A program made the position numbers and the translations under genes. The notes beneath the pieces were generated by a model, which was given only the letters and a program-made list of their open reading frames with translations, searched no databases and was not told where the DNA came from. Below, one piece after another: positions 14,353 through 28,041 of a stretch of DNA of 64,000 nucleotides; position 1 is the stretch's first letter; each line of letters begins with the position of its first letter. The DNA comes from Azadirachta indica. Taxonomy: Eukaryota; Streptophyta; Magnoliopsida; Sapindales; Meliaceae. Location of the stretch: contig CM040451.1 in NCBI GenBank assembly GCA_022749755.1, positions 9,437,871 to 9,501,870 of the forward strand. Reading direction: 5' to 3'.

Positions 14353-17300
14353 TCAAAACCTGTCGCTATAAGGTGTTCCATACACAATAAGGTAGGGTAC
14401 AGTTCGGACAACAGTGTCAATTGGTATTGCAAAGTTCACCCCGGAGGACAATCCTGTGCCTGCACAATAATATACAATAAAAGTCCAAATTTGAGAATTG
14501 AAATGTACCATTAGCCTAACATTATGATCAAATAAAATAATATCAAAGATGAGGTACGAATTATAACCAAGGAGTTAAGAAGTTGAGCGTTTCTTTTACC
14601 TTTGCGGGTGAAAGTTGCTGTGTTAACTCCAATAACATGGCCATATGAATCAATGAGAGGTCCTCCTGAATTCCCTGTACAGAGTCAAAGCGTTAAAAGC
14701 TGAAAAATCTTGATATTTATGAATCTTTTTGAGATGATAATGAAGCCAATATTGAATATAGAAGTCAAATTGAAAGAGCCAAACGGATTCAGCATCCTAT
14801 CAGGCAATCTATTTTCATAGGTTAAAATAAAATCACAATCACTACTTAGTGAAGCTTCTTCATTGGTTGTCTAATTTTGGCCAAGTTGCAAGAATACTAG
14901 TTTACTTATGAGGAACCAAAAAGAAGAGAAAGACACTGCAATATCAAGTAGTTTACAAAAGGGAGAATGCCTATTATCCCTACTTTTTGAACTAATACCC
15001 CATTACTCCTTATATTTTCTTTACTATCCCATCACCCCCTTAAGTTCGGATTTTGCCCTTTAATATTTCAAATATTTTTGATTTTACTATTTTATAAACC
15101 AATTGAATTGAAGGGTAAAATAGAAAAAAAAATAAGAATCATAAGGGTGATGGGGTATTAGAAAAAATATAAGAGAATAATGGGGTATTAACTCAAAAAG
15201 GAGGGGGGCAATGGGCATTCTCCCTTTACAAAATTGACATAGCATGTTCAGTTGAAAATATATAATTTCACCAATCACCTGCATTAATAGCAGCATCTGT
15301 TTGTATAGCTCCTCGAATGGCTCTGCCATTTGGTGAAGGAATCTCCCTGCCAAGTCCACTCACAACCTGTGTTTTTTAGGGTAATTAGCACAAAGTCCTC
15401 ACTGTTTTCGCTATGTAGTTGTCCACTTCATTGCAGTGTAGTATGTAATTCATGGTTAAGAGAAAGAAAGAGAAAAGAAAAACTAACACTTGATACTGTT
15501 ATTGCTAGTTTCAAATAGCATCAAGCTAATGACAATTCAATTGTTAAAATTTTTAGAAGCTAACCAAATATTCTTGATTTAGTACTCATATAATCCACAA
15601 CACCATTGCATAAGTACAAGTTTTGACTGAAGACAGATACATGGTAGACCCAATTTCAGTTATTGCCACAGAGACTTACAAAAAGTGTAAATGCTTTCTC
15701 TTAATATTAAACTGCAGAACTGTAAAATTATGTTAAGGTTACCCCGGTTGTTAGTGTGTCTTCAAATCCATATGGATTCCCAATTGCGAAGCAGCTCTGA
15801 CCTACATGTAAACCATTTGATGTACCGAGAACTACAGGCTTCAATTCATACCCTTCAACATCAACCTGCACAGCAAATTGGATCAAGCATTTCCAAACAC
15901 TTAAAACACTGAAAAATCTGAAATTTATGTGAAATCCACCAAAAATGCAACACAACTACCTAATATTAAATTGTTGGCCATGTCAAAGGAAAAAATAATG
16001 CGGTTAATGTTAAATTGTCATGGCATTATGAAGGTGAAATCAGAATTATACTCTTCATAGTCAGTAGAGTCCAGAACAATGGAAAAGATACAGTTCTTTG
16101 TGGATACCTTCAGCACAGCTAAATCATAAGCTGGATCGTAACCAACTAGCTTGCCTTCCTTGTAAAAGCTATTGCCTCTTGCATCAAATAGAGAAACCTA
16201 TCATGAATAGAACCAATTACAACTATCAGAATTCTACCAACAGGCAAGCAAACTTGGCGAAGAAACATCATCTGCATGCTTATGACCAGCCAGAAAAGAG
16301 AAATGCACTAAAAATATAAAAGATAATGACTAGAAAAAATACGAAACCTTACAACGGTGTAATCCACTTTGATCTGTGGCCAATTTGGCTACTACGTGAT
16401 AATTAGTGACCTGTTACATACACAAGAAACAGCAACCTAATACATCAAATCTAATCTGATAATGTACTAGCTTAGGGACATGGATATTAATCCCCATCTT
16501 TCACATAACATATATCTATGTTATAGTATAATATGGAGGCAGTACCTTAAGTGAGTAACAATTAATGACTGTTCGAATATTGTTGCAAGGATTTCTTAGT
16601 ATGATTTTCAGAGAGATCAAAATCTTCAACACAACCTTAAGTGTTGTTTGGCATTATCTTTTCTTTAGGGGTTTTGCCTTTCAAGGATGATGCGTAACTT
16701 TCAAATCCATCCATGAGCTCAAGTAAAGAAAGTCGTAAAATAAAATGGTCATCTCTTTCCACTAAGTTAAGTAGCTTGGCTACCTCAAGTTATGTCTTTC
16801 AAGTCACATGCTTCATAATGAATTGAAATGTTAACATAGAGGAGAGGGATGCCTACAATGTGACCAAATTTATCCCAAATAAAGCCTGAACCTGTTCCTT
16901 CAACTTTGGCTTTTTCATCATCAAAAGGCATCACTTCATTTGAAGAGCTCTTCGGGATTTTAGCCAACTCAAGATCCTTAATAAAAACAACTGATGGTGA
17001 AGTTTCCTACAACAATTTGCAAAAGGAAATTGTCACTACAGTCACAACACATAAGGAAAGTTTAAATCTTAATACGGCAAAAAAGCCAAGTTAATCTACG
17101 CTTCCCAGCATCATCTTTTATTAATTATCTAGTACTACTTCAGCAGTAATCAATCAGAATTCGAAGCTAAAATCCTGATTAAGATGAACGGAACAAGTAA
17201 CTTAATGGTTAACACATGATTCAAGACTATGGGATAATTAACCAATTACATCAAAAGCTTCAATGGGGCAACAAAATAATAGCAAAATTCAAGTGAAAAC

Positions 17301-17588
17301 AAGTGAATAACCGAAAGACAAAACAATACAAAGTGATGGGACCTGAAAGAGATTAACAACTCTATCTTCTTCCAGCTGAAGCTCATCCTGTTGTTGCTGC
17401 AGGGCGATAGCAGAGTAATATGAAGATAATGTACAGAAATTGAGTAAAGGAGATAGCAGAACACTTGAACCAAAAACTATGGCTCTTCTCCTAGTACTAA
17501 CAAAGCCCTTATTCACATCGTTTGAAGAAGAAGAAGAAGAAGGGGTTGAGAATGGTAGTGTTTGCAGCGAACTCTGTAATACGTTCAT
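14353..17588 (-). CDS. DEG5: DEG5-type chloroplast Deg/HtrA serine protease without PDZ domain, 313 aa
   Basis: Eight exons: 17343-17588, 16857-17006, 16348-16410, 16108-16197, 15743-15865, 15279-15366, 14600-14674 and 14353-14459. They sum to 942 bp (313 codons plus TGA), in frame across every junction. The first ~62 residues are Ser-rich, then carry RRR, a hydrophobic stretch (AIVFGSSVLLSPLLNF) and a small-residue cleavage region ending near SAIA. This fits a two-part transit peptide for the thylakoid lumen. The trypsin-like domain shows His137 (TNYHVV), Asp178 (YDLAVLK) and Ser256 (GNSGGP). The protein ends with VPYLIVYGTPYSDRF directly after the protease domain and has no PDZ domain, as known for DEG5 and unlike DEG1 or DEG8. 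DEG5 is known to pair with DEG8 in degrading damaged photosystem II D1 protein. The intron between exons 6 and 7 (14675-15278) holds a MITE. All catalytic residues are present and it looks functional. Confidence 0.95.
14961..15224. mobile_element. 264-bp MITE of Mutator (MULE) type inside a DEG5 intron
   Basis: Both ends carry GGGAGAATGCC as inverted repeats, and the similarity continues for about 80 bases inward (for example TACCCCATTA and its complement). The element is flanked by a perfect 9-bp direct repeat TTTACAAAA at 14952-14960 and 15225-15233. Long terminal inverted repeats and a 9-bp target duplication are the signature of Mutator-like elements. It encodes nothing and lies within the sixth intron, away from both splice sites. 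Confidence 0.9.
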
Positions 17589-20500
17589 TGCTGACTGAAC
17601 ATATCAAGAATCTAAAGAGGTCGTCGTTCAACTGTTCGTTTTCTTTCCCTGAGGATAATACATAGTTTACGTGGCTTATTTAACATATATTTTTTTTACT
17701 ATTTAAGATTTTAAAACATTTATTTAATTGTCACACAATTATAACAATTAAGTGAAAATGGCATGAGTTATTTTTAAAAATGAAAATTAATGAAAATTTA
17801 TGAAAATTGATTAATTCTTGTATGGGTGTGGAGAACAGTTGTCACTACATGATTGTAGTTATACGGAGGTCAAATACATTTATCCACATACTAAAATATT
17901 ATCCAAACAATAAAAGCCAAAAAAAAAAGTGGCAATCTTTTTGTCTTTTTTAGAGAGATTTTTTACTGTAATTAAGTCAGGAAACTATTTTTTTATTTAA
18001 AATATGTTTTAAAAATAATCTATTTAAATTAAAATATTTTTATAAAAAATTTTTAAAAATGATTAATATACACTTTTAATAAAAGTATTTTCGTTTTAAA
18101 AAAATTTAAATAAATTATTTTTATAATAAATTTTGAACAATGAGTATTATTGAAAATTCAGTTCAAATATTGAGTATTTTGGTTATATTTCTCTTTTTAA
18201 TACTCATTGTTAAATTTTTTTTTTTAATTTTTTTATTACCCATTTCTTAAATATTAATTTTTTTATTAGTATATTTAAAATTAAATATTTTATTACGGTC
18301 CTATTTTAAACTAAAAATTTATTTATTTATTTAAACATATTGTTGATATTGTTGATTATTTTTCTTTGTTTTCTAAGTCATCCAAGAATGTATATTAATG
18401 TTATTTTTGTTGCGGTTTGGAATTTGCATTGAATCGAATTTTGCTTTTTCAATTAAATTAAATTGAAAAAACTATAATTTGTCAAATAATTGATTAGATG
18501 TACATATTATTAGCCAAATTCATCAGAATTGATTGCAGAGCACTCCTAAATGATAAGAATTGAATATACAACTTTTGTATCTCAATATCATATTTATAAG
18601 ATTATTAAAATTAATATATACTTTATTAGTTACATATGTATATATATTTTATAAATTAAATTATGTCACAACAAATTAAAGCCAAATATTATTGGATTCA
18701 TAATATCAATAAATAAATTATAAATGTAAGATGCAATATAAGCCATACTAAAGATATCAATCAAGTCATGCAATATGTCATTAGATTTTCATTTCAAAAG
18801 CAAAAAAATTTGATGCTAATATTGTCAAAGCTAAGCTAAAAAGTGCTTAAATTTAACATTGAAAATTTTAAATTAATTAATATCCAAAATTTGAAGGTAG
18901 AATTTTAATTTTTGTCTTGTGAAGTTCTAAATGAGAGACTTCCAAAGCTTTATATTGTTGATGATAACAGCTATATTATTATATGTTATATTATTATTTG
19001 CAATACAGTATAAACAAAATCACAACCATATATAAATACACACATATATATATATAGATGAATTGGGAGTTTCATATTTTTATACATATATTAATATTAT
19101 ATATTTGTAAACTGATGGATCTATACATTTTCAATGGTTAAAATTAAGTCTGACATATATAATTTATTTATAATTTAATATATCATAATTAATATATATA
19201 TATATTAACTTCCTAACTATTGAAAGTGTATAGATAAAATGATTTATGAATGTATCTAAATATATGCGTAAAAATATGAAGTTTCTAGTTTTTTATATAT
19301 ATATATATATATATTTGACGTGAGCCAAATTTAAATTTTAAACTTTTTGTACCACTCAGAGATTTTATTGATTGAAATAACACTCATTTTTATAAACGTA
19401 CTTACCCCTAAATCATTATAAGCAATCAAAGTATACCGATAAGAAGAACATCGTTATTATTAATAGTTGTATTAGTAGTAATATCATAATCAATATTAGT
19501 TGTAACAAAATATTTTACATTATAAGACCAATAATACAATTAACTTGGAAAGTCATGATAAGCTCTCGGTTGGTAAGTGGCTTAATTTAGATCTTAATTT
19601 TACTATTAATTAATATTAGTTAATTTTAATTAGGTACAACTCATCAACAACGTAATATTAACAAATATTTTATATTTAATTATACTAGTCATAGTCAATT
19701 GTAATTTAATTTTAATTTAAACATTAATTGTGACAGCACCACAGCTAGAGCTACAAATTACGTAACTTTGGCATCTTCACCAACTATATATTGCAATGAC
19801 TTAATAATTTAATAAGAATAAAGTATCAATCAAATATTTAAATGCAAAATTGAAAAAAATCTAATTACATTATTGAAGACTATTAATTAATTATTGTAAT
19901 TAAATAATAAATATTCTAAACATGGATAAATATGTGTAGTACTTAATTAGAATTAATTACATCATATACTTAATATCGTGATCTATTTACCATTAATTAA
20001 TTTAATTTTTGTTACAGAATCTGTACCTTATTCTATTTGATTAATTAAGTGGGATATCTTTATCCATAAAATATTTTTTTCTTTTTTCGTTTTCGAATCA
20101 AGTCAATGTCAATATAAAAAATAATGAATTAACATCAATCATGCTATAACAGTTACATGATAGTTGATATATATAAGAGTTGTATATTCAAATAATAATC
20201 AAGTTAAAGAAATAGAAATCAATAAAATGATTCAATTTTGAACTTATTATTACATGACAAAAGATTATTTTTGGATTAACTAGTTTTTGACAAATTTTCC
20301 ATGATGAAATTAATAAAAATTAATGATTCTATAACATCTAAACATAGAGAACCTAATCATCAAAGCTAATCGCAGTGATATATCAACAAACTCTATAATA
20401 TATATTATTTTCTTAGATAACAAATATATAATAGCCCACCAACTTGCTTTATCGGTCTTATTCTCCTTAATAAATTCTCCCTATAAATTACTTATATTTT

Positions 20501-20844
20501 GATGCTTTGAATAATTCAACTCTATATATATATACACACATACAAACTGTTTATAAAGACTCATATTTATACAAAATTAATATAATCGAATGAGGGAATC
20601 AAAATGAATTTTTATATGCTATTTTATACAGATATGTATTTTTGCATAAATAATTTGTGTGTTTAATATTACTTTCATGAGTTATGATTAATGCAAATCA
20701 TAATCAGATTATGTAAGAGGGTGAAAGTGGAAATATTATTGATAGAGACAACTAAATATATATATATAAATCTCCAGACAAAAGTCCGAAGTGGATCTCT
20801 TATGGAAAATTACAAAGTGGACGACAAGACAGAAACAAAAATGT
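17589..20844. other. AT-rich intergenic region
   Basis: About 3.3 kb between divergent DEG5 and the 3' end of the DUF761 gene. It is strongly AT-rich with short (TA)n runs near 19045, 19195 and 19300. No ORF longer than about 60 codons has a recognisable product. It includes the DEG5 promoter (first few hundred bases) and the stem-loop at 18136-18211. I see no gene. Confidence 0.6.
18136..18211. repeat. Perfect 14-bp inverted repeat (stem-loop)
   Basis: AACAATGAGTATTA at 18136-18149 is exactly mirrored by TAATACTCATTGTT at 18198-18211, with a 48-base loop. It may be the relic of a small inverted-repeat element in AT-rich DNA. No flanking duplication is clear. Confidence 0.6.
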
Positions 20845-21651
20845 CTAGATTTCATGGAATTTTCCAGCCCTTTGAAGCCTAATTTGTCGGTTGAATCTTT
20901 GAATAAACTCCTCAACTCTTCTGTTTAGTTCTTCGTTCGACATAGCTGAGAACTCATTTTCTTCTTGACTGCTGCTGACTGCTCCACCTTCTTGATCCTC
21001 CTTTACTGTCTCTGACCTACGTAAAATAGTTCTCTTCTTACTCTCATCAATCACCACTCTTTTGGGTTTATCGGACTGGCTTCTACGATAGGGTCTTGCT
21101 TTTATGTTAACATCTTTCTTCTCACTTTCCATGTTCATTTTCTTTTCCTGGAAAATGTCTTTAGGGTTTTCACGTTCCCTACTGTTGACAATTTCTATTT
21201 TGTTTTCTGGGTGTTTTTGTTTTTCGGCAACAATGACTTCTTTTTTAGTTTCAGGCAAATCCTCAACCTCTTCTTTGGCAACAGTAGTACTATTTTTCTT
21301 AGCAATTCCAGGATATTGTGCAACAAATGAGGACGCACTTCTAGCTTGGCTATGCATCACATACTCTTCATAAACATCATGTTTATTGGCACCCGACGAC
21401 GAAAACGCGCCGTAATCGGCGGCAATGATGAGAATGAGAGTGTTAGAGATGAAAAACCAAAACTTATCGTTGTTCAAAAATGTGGAAGGAGAAAGGTTGA
21501 AGACATAGAAAATAGAAATATAGACAAAAACGGAGCAAACACAGACAAAGAAAGAAAACCCTCTTGCTCTCTGAGGAGATTCTTTAGATTTGTAAGCTTT
21601 GACTGGTATTTCATCTAGATATGATGTACCATATGGAAGTGGTTTCGCCAT
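20845..21651 (-). CDS. DUF4408/DUF761 (cotton-fibre-expressed-type) protein, 268 aa
   Basis: A single uninterrupted exon of 268 codons, with a reasonable start at 21651 (MAKPLPYGTSYLDEIPVKAYK). Two hydrophobic segments lie near residues 30-52 and 64-80 (FFISNTLILIIAADYGAFSS), the second matching the DUF4408 pattern. A long, very charged Lys/Glu-rich middle follows, probably disordered. The C-terminus MSNEELNRRVEEFIQRFNRQIRLQ is the DUF761 motif. This architecture defines a plant-specific family that is often stress-responsive and membrane-associated, with no established biochemical function; I do not assign one. A TATA-like run and a polypurine run GAAGAAGAAGAAG lie just upstream of the start on the coding side. 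Confidence 0.88.
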   Translation of the reverse strand: MAKPLPYGTSYLDEIPVKAYKSKESPQRARGFSFFVCVCSVFVYISIFYVFNLSPSTFLNNDKFWFFISNTLILIIAADYGAFSSSGANKHDVYEEYVMHSQARSASSFVAQYPGIAKKNSTTVAKEEVEDLPETKKEVIVAEKQKHPENKIEIVNSRERENPKDIFQEKKMNMESEKKDVNIKARPYRRSQSDKPKRVVIDESKKRTILRRSETVKEDQEGGAVSSSQEENEFSAMSNEELNRRVEEFIQRFNRQIRLQRAGKFHEI

Positions 21652-24636
21652 GTTATTAGGTGGGGAAAGAAGAAGAAGAAGAGGTCGAGGTTTTTTGAGA
21701 GTGTGGGGGTATTAGAATTATGGGTATACTTTGCCCTTTTATAGTTGCAGTTGGTGAAGTTCCGATGAATAGGGTTTTTATAGTAATCAAGGTGGCAAAT
21801 AATTGAACCTATGTAATCACAACTCTCTCCTAATCTTTTTACGTATTTACTATCTTGTCCTATACCACCCTTAACACATTGATTCAATCATAAGAATATC
21901 AATCATTAACACAATTTTTTTTTTCTAGTAATTGAAATTTTAATTAGCTAATATCTCATTATGATTTTCTAACAAAAATTTGAATGAATTGACATATTTA
22001 ACAATAAAATAATTAAAAGAAAATAAAAAGTCTTATATGAAATCAGTCATATGATGTTACTACTCAATTATATATATTATACAGTAACTGATCTAATATG
22101 ATTTTGTTTCGTGTAAAATGTTTATAAGATATTTTTATAATTATATTAGTACATATTTTCTTTTTGAGGTGTTTCATAAATCTTCTAATGTAATGTTGAT
22201 TAGGGCACATTTTAAACAAAATTCATAGTCAAATGATAACAATTGGCAAGTCATTGTAACAAGAAAACAAAGTTACAAGTGGCAGTTCTAGGCTTGTTAT
22301 GAAACTAAGTCTTGATCAATTATAGATTTGTGTTTATCACTTCAAGTTATCCACAGTGCCACCTACCATCCATGCATACCAATACGGAGGGTGTACTGTC
22401 GTTTCTACGAATGATTGATTCCACATGTCATCATCACATCCATACCCTACATCCAACCCACTAATCATTCAAATAATTCAATGGTTGATGATCATTTTGT
22501 ACGCAAAATCACTACAACTGGTCCACATATTTTCTTTAGTTTCTCCCTTTTTAGTGTGATTGATTATGATTATAGCATTGAATGAAGTTCTCTACGTGTA
22601 TCCTCACCTCTCCATGTCTTCACCCTTTTCTTGATAGATGTCAACAATACAAAAATAATTACAGAAATAATTAAAATAATAAAAGATAAAAACAATAATT
22701 CATTGATGATAGATTTATTTCATAGCTAGCTACCTCTTCCTGATCTCAAGCACATAATTGCAATTTGTGGACCCTTTCTCCTTTTTTCATGTTCAATTCT
22801 TGATCCTACACTTGTTCTATCTACAATACAATCTCCTTTACTCCAGCCGCCAATTGTTGGGTCCCTACTCCCAAATCACTTGGGTTTTTGCCACGTGTAC
22901 TACCGTTGATTGATCAAAGAATGTGACACACACTAATATTTATAATATTCTATCATATGGGAATTTTTTCAGATTTCAAAATCACCTATCTCAGAGTCTT
23001 CATAATGATTACAATAAATAAATTTATTTTATTTTTGGTAGTTATAATAATAACATATATATATATATATATATAGAATATAATATCAACATGTAATCTT
23101 GCTTACTTGTATGTTTTGAAAATTTAATTGCTTGATGGTGGTGGCTTGTTATTGTTAATATAAAATTGTAATGCTGGGGGAGCAAAGGCTCGTGGGGGTT
23201 AAAGAGTGGAGGATAATTTGTCGAGTAATGATAGGTTAATACTCTATCTTTCTTGCGTGATCAAATCGACTAAAAGATAATTAAGCCATTAATCATGTTT
23301 AAGCAATAGAGTTTTGTAGTAACGAGAGGAACACTCCAAAGACAGCAAGACAAATGCATAGAGTTAACTTTCGTGTGTTTGTTTACAAATTTATTGTTAA
23401 TTATATTGTTCACGGATGCAAAGGCTTGATTTATGGCGCAGTTTTTTTTTTCCATTGATGACTTTGATTAATTTAATTTTATTGTCACTTTCAATAGGGT
23501 GATTATCGAATTGATCACTGTAGTATGTAAATAATAACAAATAGGTTCATAATTTATCTAAAATGTCAAATTTGTTCTTATCATCTAACTATATTTTCTG
23601 TCACAAGCTAGAACCTAATGCAGCAAATTTGTACATGTAGCACTTCTGAATATCCCTATTAGAGGATTAACTTTTCAAGCACACGTAACTGGTTTTAGTC
23701 TGTCTATAAACTCATCAGAGGAATGAGTACTCCAATCTTTGGCCAATTTGCAGAGTTAGTCAAAATCCTTTTTGAGTACTCCTCCACCTAAACTTGAAGA
23801 CTTTATCAATAATTCTTTTCACCAACTAGCATACTCGAAATTTTGAAGTGTAACACGTTCTTAAGAAACAAACAGTTTAATGATAATACTACTTTATCAT
23901 GCATGTCTTTTAGTAAATTTTTTTAAAAAAATAAAAACTTTGGGAAACAGTTTTGTAATAATACCAAATTTATGAACTTATTTGACTTTTAGTTTCATAT
24001 GTTAAATCATAATTATAATAACAAGTAGGGTTAGGGAAAAATTTTCATCATAATCGATCAAATCAAATCGGCACCGACTTTGCCCAACCCTATATAGAAG
24101 AAGTACTTATATAAATATGTTAATTTTTTATTAACGAGTTATAATTAGTAAGGACAAATTTTTGCAAGCGACAAATTTTTGTAGATTTATTTATTACATT
24201 TTGCAATTACAGGGACCAATTTGATAATTGCTCCTTTATGCTTGACAAGCTAACGAGATATTTGAATGAGCATATATAATGATAATATAACAATAATATA
24301 AGCAATAATAATGTGTTTGAAGCAAGATTTATGGGTAATATTGGAACTTTGCTAGCTTTAGACAAGATTACAACAATTATTCTAAGTTGCAGATTAGGTA
24401 ATGTATAAAGTTATGTTCTTTGTCTTCGCTTAAGACCAAATCAAATATTACAATTAGTCAAATATGGTCGTCATATTTGTCCCTAATTGATCAGTATAAA
24501 GTAAAAAGGCATAATGGTTATATAATTATATCATGATTATACTAAAATTATGATAATCAATCAATAAATTTATTAATGTTGGAATTCAAAGGTTCCAGAA
24601 TTGTACAATTATATATATTACCCATAAAAGCTCAAT

Positions 24637-24712
24637 ACAATACATACATACATACATACATACATACATGCATACATATACATACACATATACATACATA
24701 TATATATATATG
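24637..24712. repeat. CATA/CATG-type microsatellite
   Basis: An imperfect array of CATA units runs through this stretch and passes into CATACATATA and a (TA)n tail. It should be length-polymorphic between individuals. Confidence 0.85.
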
Positions 24713-27489
24713 TACAAAGTGTTGAAGGTTCTAGAAATTTGTTAAAATACCAATCAATCAAGGATATTAAGATAAATATGTATTATGATTATTAAAAAAA
24801 TTAATGGACACATTATAATTAATTATCTATCATTGAAACTGTATAAATGTGAGTATGATTGATTTATACGTAAAACTCAACATATATATATTGTCTATTG
24901 ATTAATTCAATCATTATGTTATAGTTAATTGACATTTTAGTTATGGATATTAGTGATTGGACCTAACAACAAAGACTTAATTCGTTTCTTCTCTTTTCAA
25001 TTTTATGTCAATATCCTTGTTTTTATATTAACATAATTAATTTTTTTACAATCACTATAAATTAATATTAATTTGATACATATATTTTAAAAAATGACCG
25101 TACTAAAGAGATTGAATAGAAATTCTTGAATAGTATTCTGAAATTGATCATAGAGGTATTTTTTTTCCTATTATTATTTTATCATGTATAAAAGAGGTCT
25201 TTTGGATTTGTTAATTAATTTGAAATTAGTAAGCTCGTTATTCACGTGGATGATGTTATTATCAATTCAATAATACTAGATATTCTAATATGTATAAAAA
25301 AAATTAATATCCTAATAATGTGAAAAATAATTTTCAATCGGAGAAGTTTGAAAAATAAATTTTTAGAAAATAGAAAGGTTTAGTTTGAATTTATGAAAAT
25401 TAATTAAAATTAATACCTAAGGTGATATATATGACATTAACAAGTTAACTATTACATTACTCGAAATATTAATTTTTTTTATACATATTAAAAAAATATA
25501 ACATTACACTATTACTCTTATTAAGTGTTCTTTTGATTTGGTTTTTCATAAGTAATAAAGACTTTTTAATATTATTTTTTTCAATTTTTTAATATCATTT
25601 TATTGGTATTAAAAAGAGATTTTTAGAAATTAAAAAATTATTTTTTTTTATGAAAGAAAACTCAAATTTTAAATTTTCAATAATAAATTTTTTTTAGTTT
25701 TATTAAAAGGTTAAATTATTTAAAATATTCTTATTTTAATGAAATATTAAAGATTTTATGTGATTCCTTAATAATATAGATTTAAATATTTGTCCATTAA
25801 AATATTATACAATTTTTATAAAAAATTATTTTTGATAACTAAAGTTTTATTTCTCAAACAATTTATTTTAAAAATTTATAATCAAAAAATTTTATCAAAC
25901 AATACCTTCAATGAATAGTGAAAATGATTGTATTCAAATAATATTATTTTTAATTATCACTTTCATATTTTATCTTAAATAATGTGACATTTATTTAAAT
26001 AATACATACGTATATATAACTCTCCAAAAAATAATAACCTAAATTTCTATAATTACTTCTTATAGTGATTAATCATTAAACTCTTTACATTGACCAATCA
26101 CCAACGAAAGCTCTCGAAATTTCAAAACTTCTTAATTCTGGTATTATAAACCTGCAAGACTTAATTTATAAAAATTGGTATATATCCTACATGTATAATA
26201 TTAATCTCTCTAAAATCCTCTCTATTTATTTTCTAAATTAGCTTAACGAATAGACACAGCAAAGCCTCAAAGAATTTCTTTGTAATAATATCTGATTTGT
26301 TGTTATTTTTTCACTTCTTGTAAAATATTACAAGAAGAATTGGGCTCAAAACTAGTCTGTATCACTAAAATTAAATTAAATAAGTTTAAGAATATTACAT
26401 TAAAAAATTAACCATCAAATTCCACTTAAAACTCTATACTTTTTTTGTTTATAATTTTAATCTTAATTAAAATTGGATAAAATATCATATTTAATTTTAA
26501 AATCATATATTTTAGTTTATACTAAACACTTTTATATCTGGTTATATATCTATTATTACTTCTACTAGTTTTTAATTTTTACTTATTATAAATTTTATTC
26601 TTTTTTTCAAACTCTAAATAAATAAATTTTTTATTTTTTAAAAATTTATAAGAGTTTTAAATTAATAAAGAAAACAATAATGAAGAAAGAATTAATTGTA
26701 AAGAAAAAGATTTTAATAGTAGTTTGAAATTGAGAACGTTGGGACTATAAAGAAGTAAGAGAGTTAGGGATTTTTTTCAAATTGGATTTAGATTAAGTCT
26801 TAGTCTTTCATATCCTGAACTTTTAAATATTCATTAATACATAATATAATTTTAAATAAAATAATGAGATTGTAGGAGAGTAAAAAAATAATTTTAAAAT
26901 TAATTGATAAATTTTTTAAAAGTTCATTTTAGTTTTTCATTTTAAGTCATATCACATATCAATGAATATTTGAAAATTTAGAAAACAAAGAATCAAGATT
27001 GGATCTAAATCCTTTGAAATTATGGAGGTGTTATAAAATTTGTTATTATTTTAATATATTTTAGCTGATAAAATAAAGAAAAAGAGTTTTATAAAAATTT
27101 TAATTAGCATATAATTATGTGTTAATTTATTGATCATCTTAATTAAATTTGATAAGCACTTCTAAATAAATAACTATACATATACAAAAATGTTTATAAT
27201 TTGAATTTAATATCTATATAATGCTACTAAATACAACCAAATCTGCCCAAATCAAATTTTTATGTAATATAGTTGAATATTTAAATAACCAACATAATTT
27301 TTTTTACACAAGATTTCGCACAGATTATAAATATATATTTTTACATAAAATTTACTCTCGAGTATATATATATATATATATTTGTATATATATAGCTAAC
27401 CCCATAAGCTTAATCAACGAGTTATAATCTTAGTCGTCGTCACCCTGGCCTTTGCGATGTTACTCATGGGTCTCATCATCGTCATCATC

Positions 27490-27503
27490 AAGTCACGTGA
27501 CTT
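27490..27503. promoter_or_regulatory. Palindromic G-box upstream of the LRR gene
   Basis: AAGTCACGTGACTT is a perfect 14-bp palindrome centred on the CACGTG core bound by bZIP and bHLH factors. It lies about 540 bases upstream of the chosen LRR start codon. Its use in regulation is inference from the motif only. Confidence 0.4.
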
Positions 27504-28041
27504 ATGAATGATATATCATATATAAATGGAACATGAAATAATTAATACGTCACATCAAAATTGCTCGGTCGACAGACGATGGAGTGTCTCTACTCTGGTA
27601 GCTACTCACTTCGAAGTCAGCGGCAGCCGAGATTCCCAATAGGGTGGCGTGATGAAGAAAGTCAGAAAGAAGAAAGAGATTGATTCCGCATTGGCAACGG
27701 CAACTCCATGCATCAACTCTCTGTAACAGAACTGCAATTGTCATGTCTGCTAGCTTCATCCAAGATACTGTAAGCTATGTCACATCTGCTTTACACTTTT
27801 TCATTGAATACCCAATTTGACCTCTGACAATTGTTTCCACTTATAGTAACACTCCGTTTCCATGCAAACTAACACCCTTCTCACATCTTATTGACTGATG
27901 GAGATATACATGAGAGAGCAAATATGCACTCTCAGTTTCTAGCCGCTTCTCTGAAGCTCGTTTATTCGTGCTTATTCTATGTACTTGGCTTTGGTGTTAG
28001 TTTCAGTTTCAAGCTATTTCGGTATTTCTCTTCTTTATTTC

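Larger units (their letters stand above)
21652..28041. other. Long AT-rich intergenic region
   Basis: About 6.4 kb with no supportable gene. The first kilobase should hold the promoter of the DUF761 gene; CCACGTGT (G-box-like) occurs near 22890. Microsatellites include (TA)n near 23055-23075, a CATA array near 24640-24680 and (TA)n near 27364-27384. Positions 25518-25910 resemble the element-like stretch at 47879-48310 in layout (AAGTGxxxxTTTGxTTTGG start, AT-rich body). The last 600 bases are the promoter of the LRR gene. Short ORFs at 27221-27427 and 27550-27759 have no recognisable homology. Confidence 0.55.

Noticed and set aside
27550..27759. 69-codon minus-strand ORF upstream of the LRR gene
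   Set aside because: No recognisable domain and it lies in the presumed LRR promoter; no splice partners seen.
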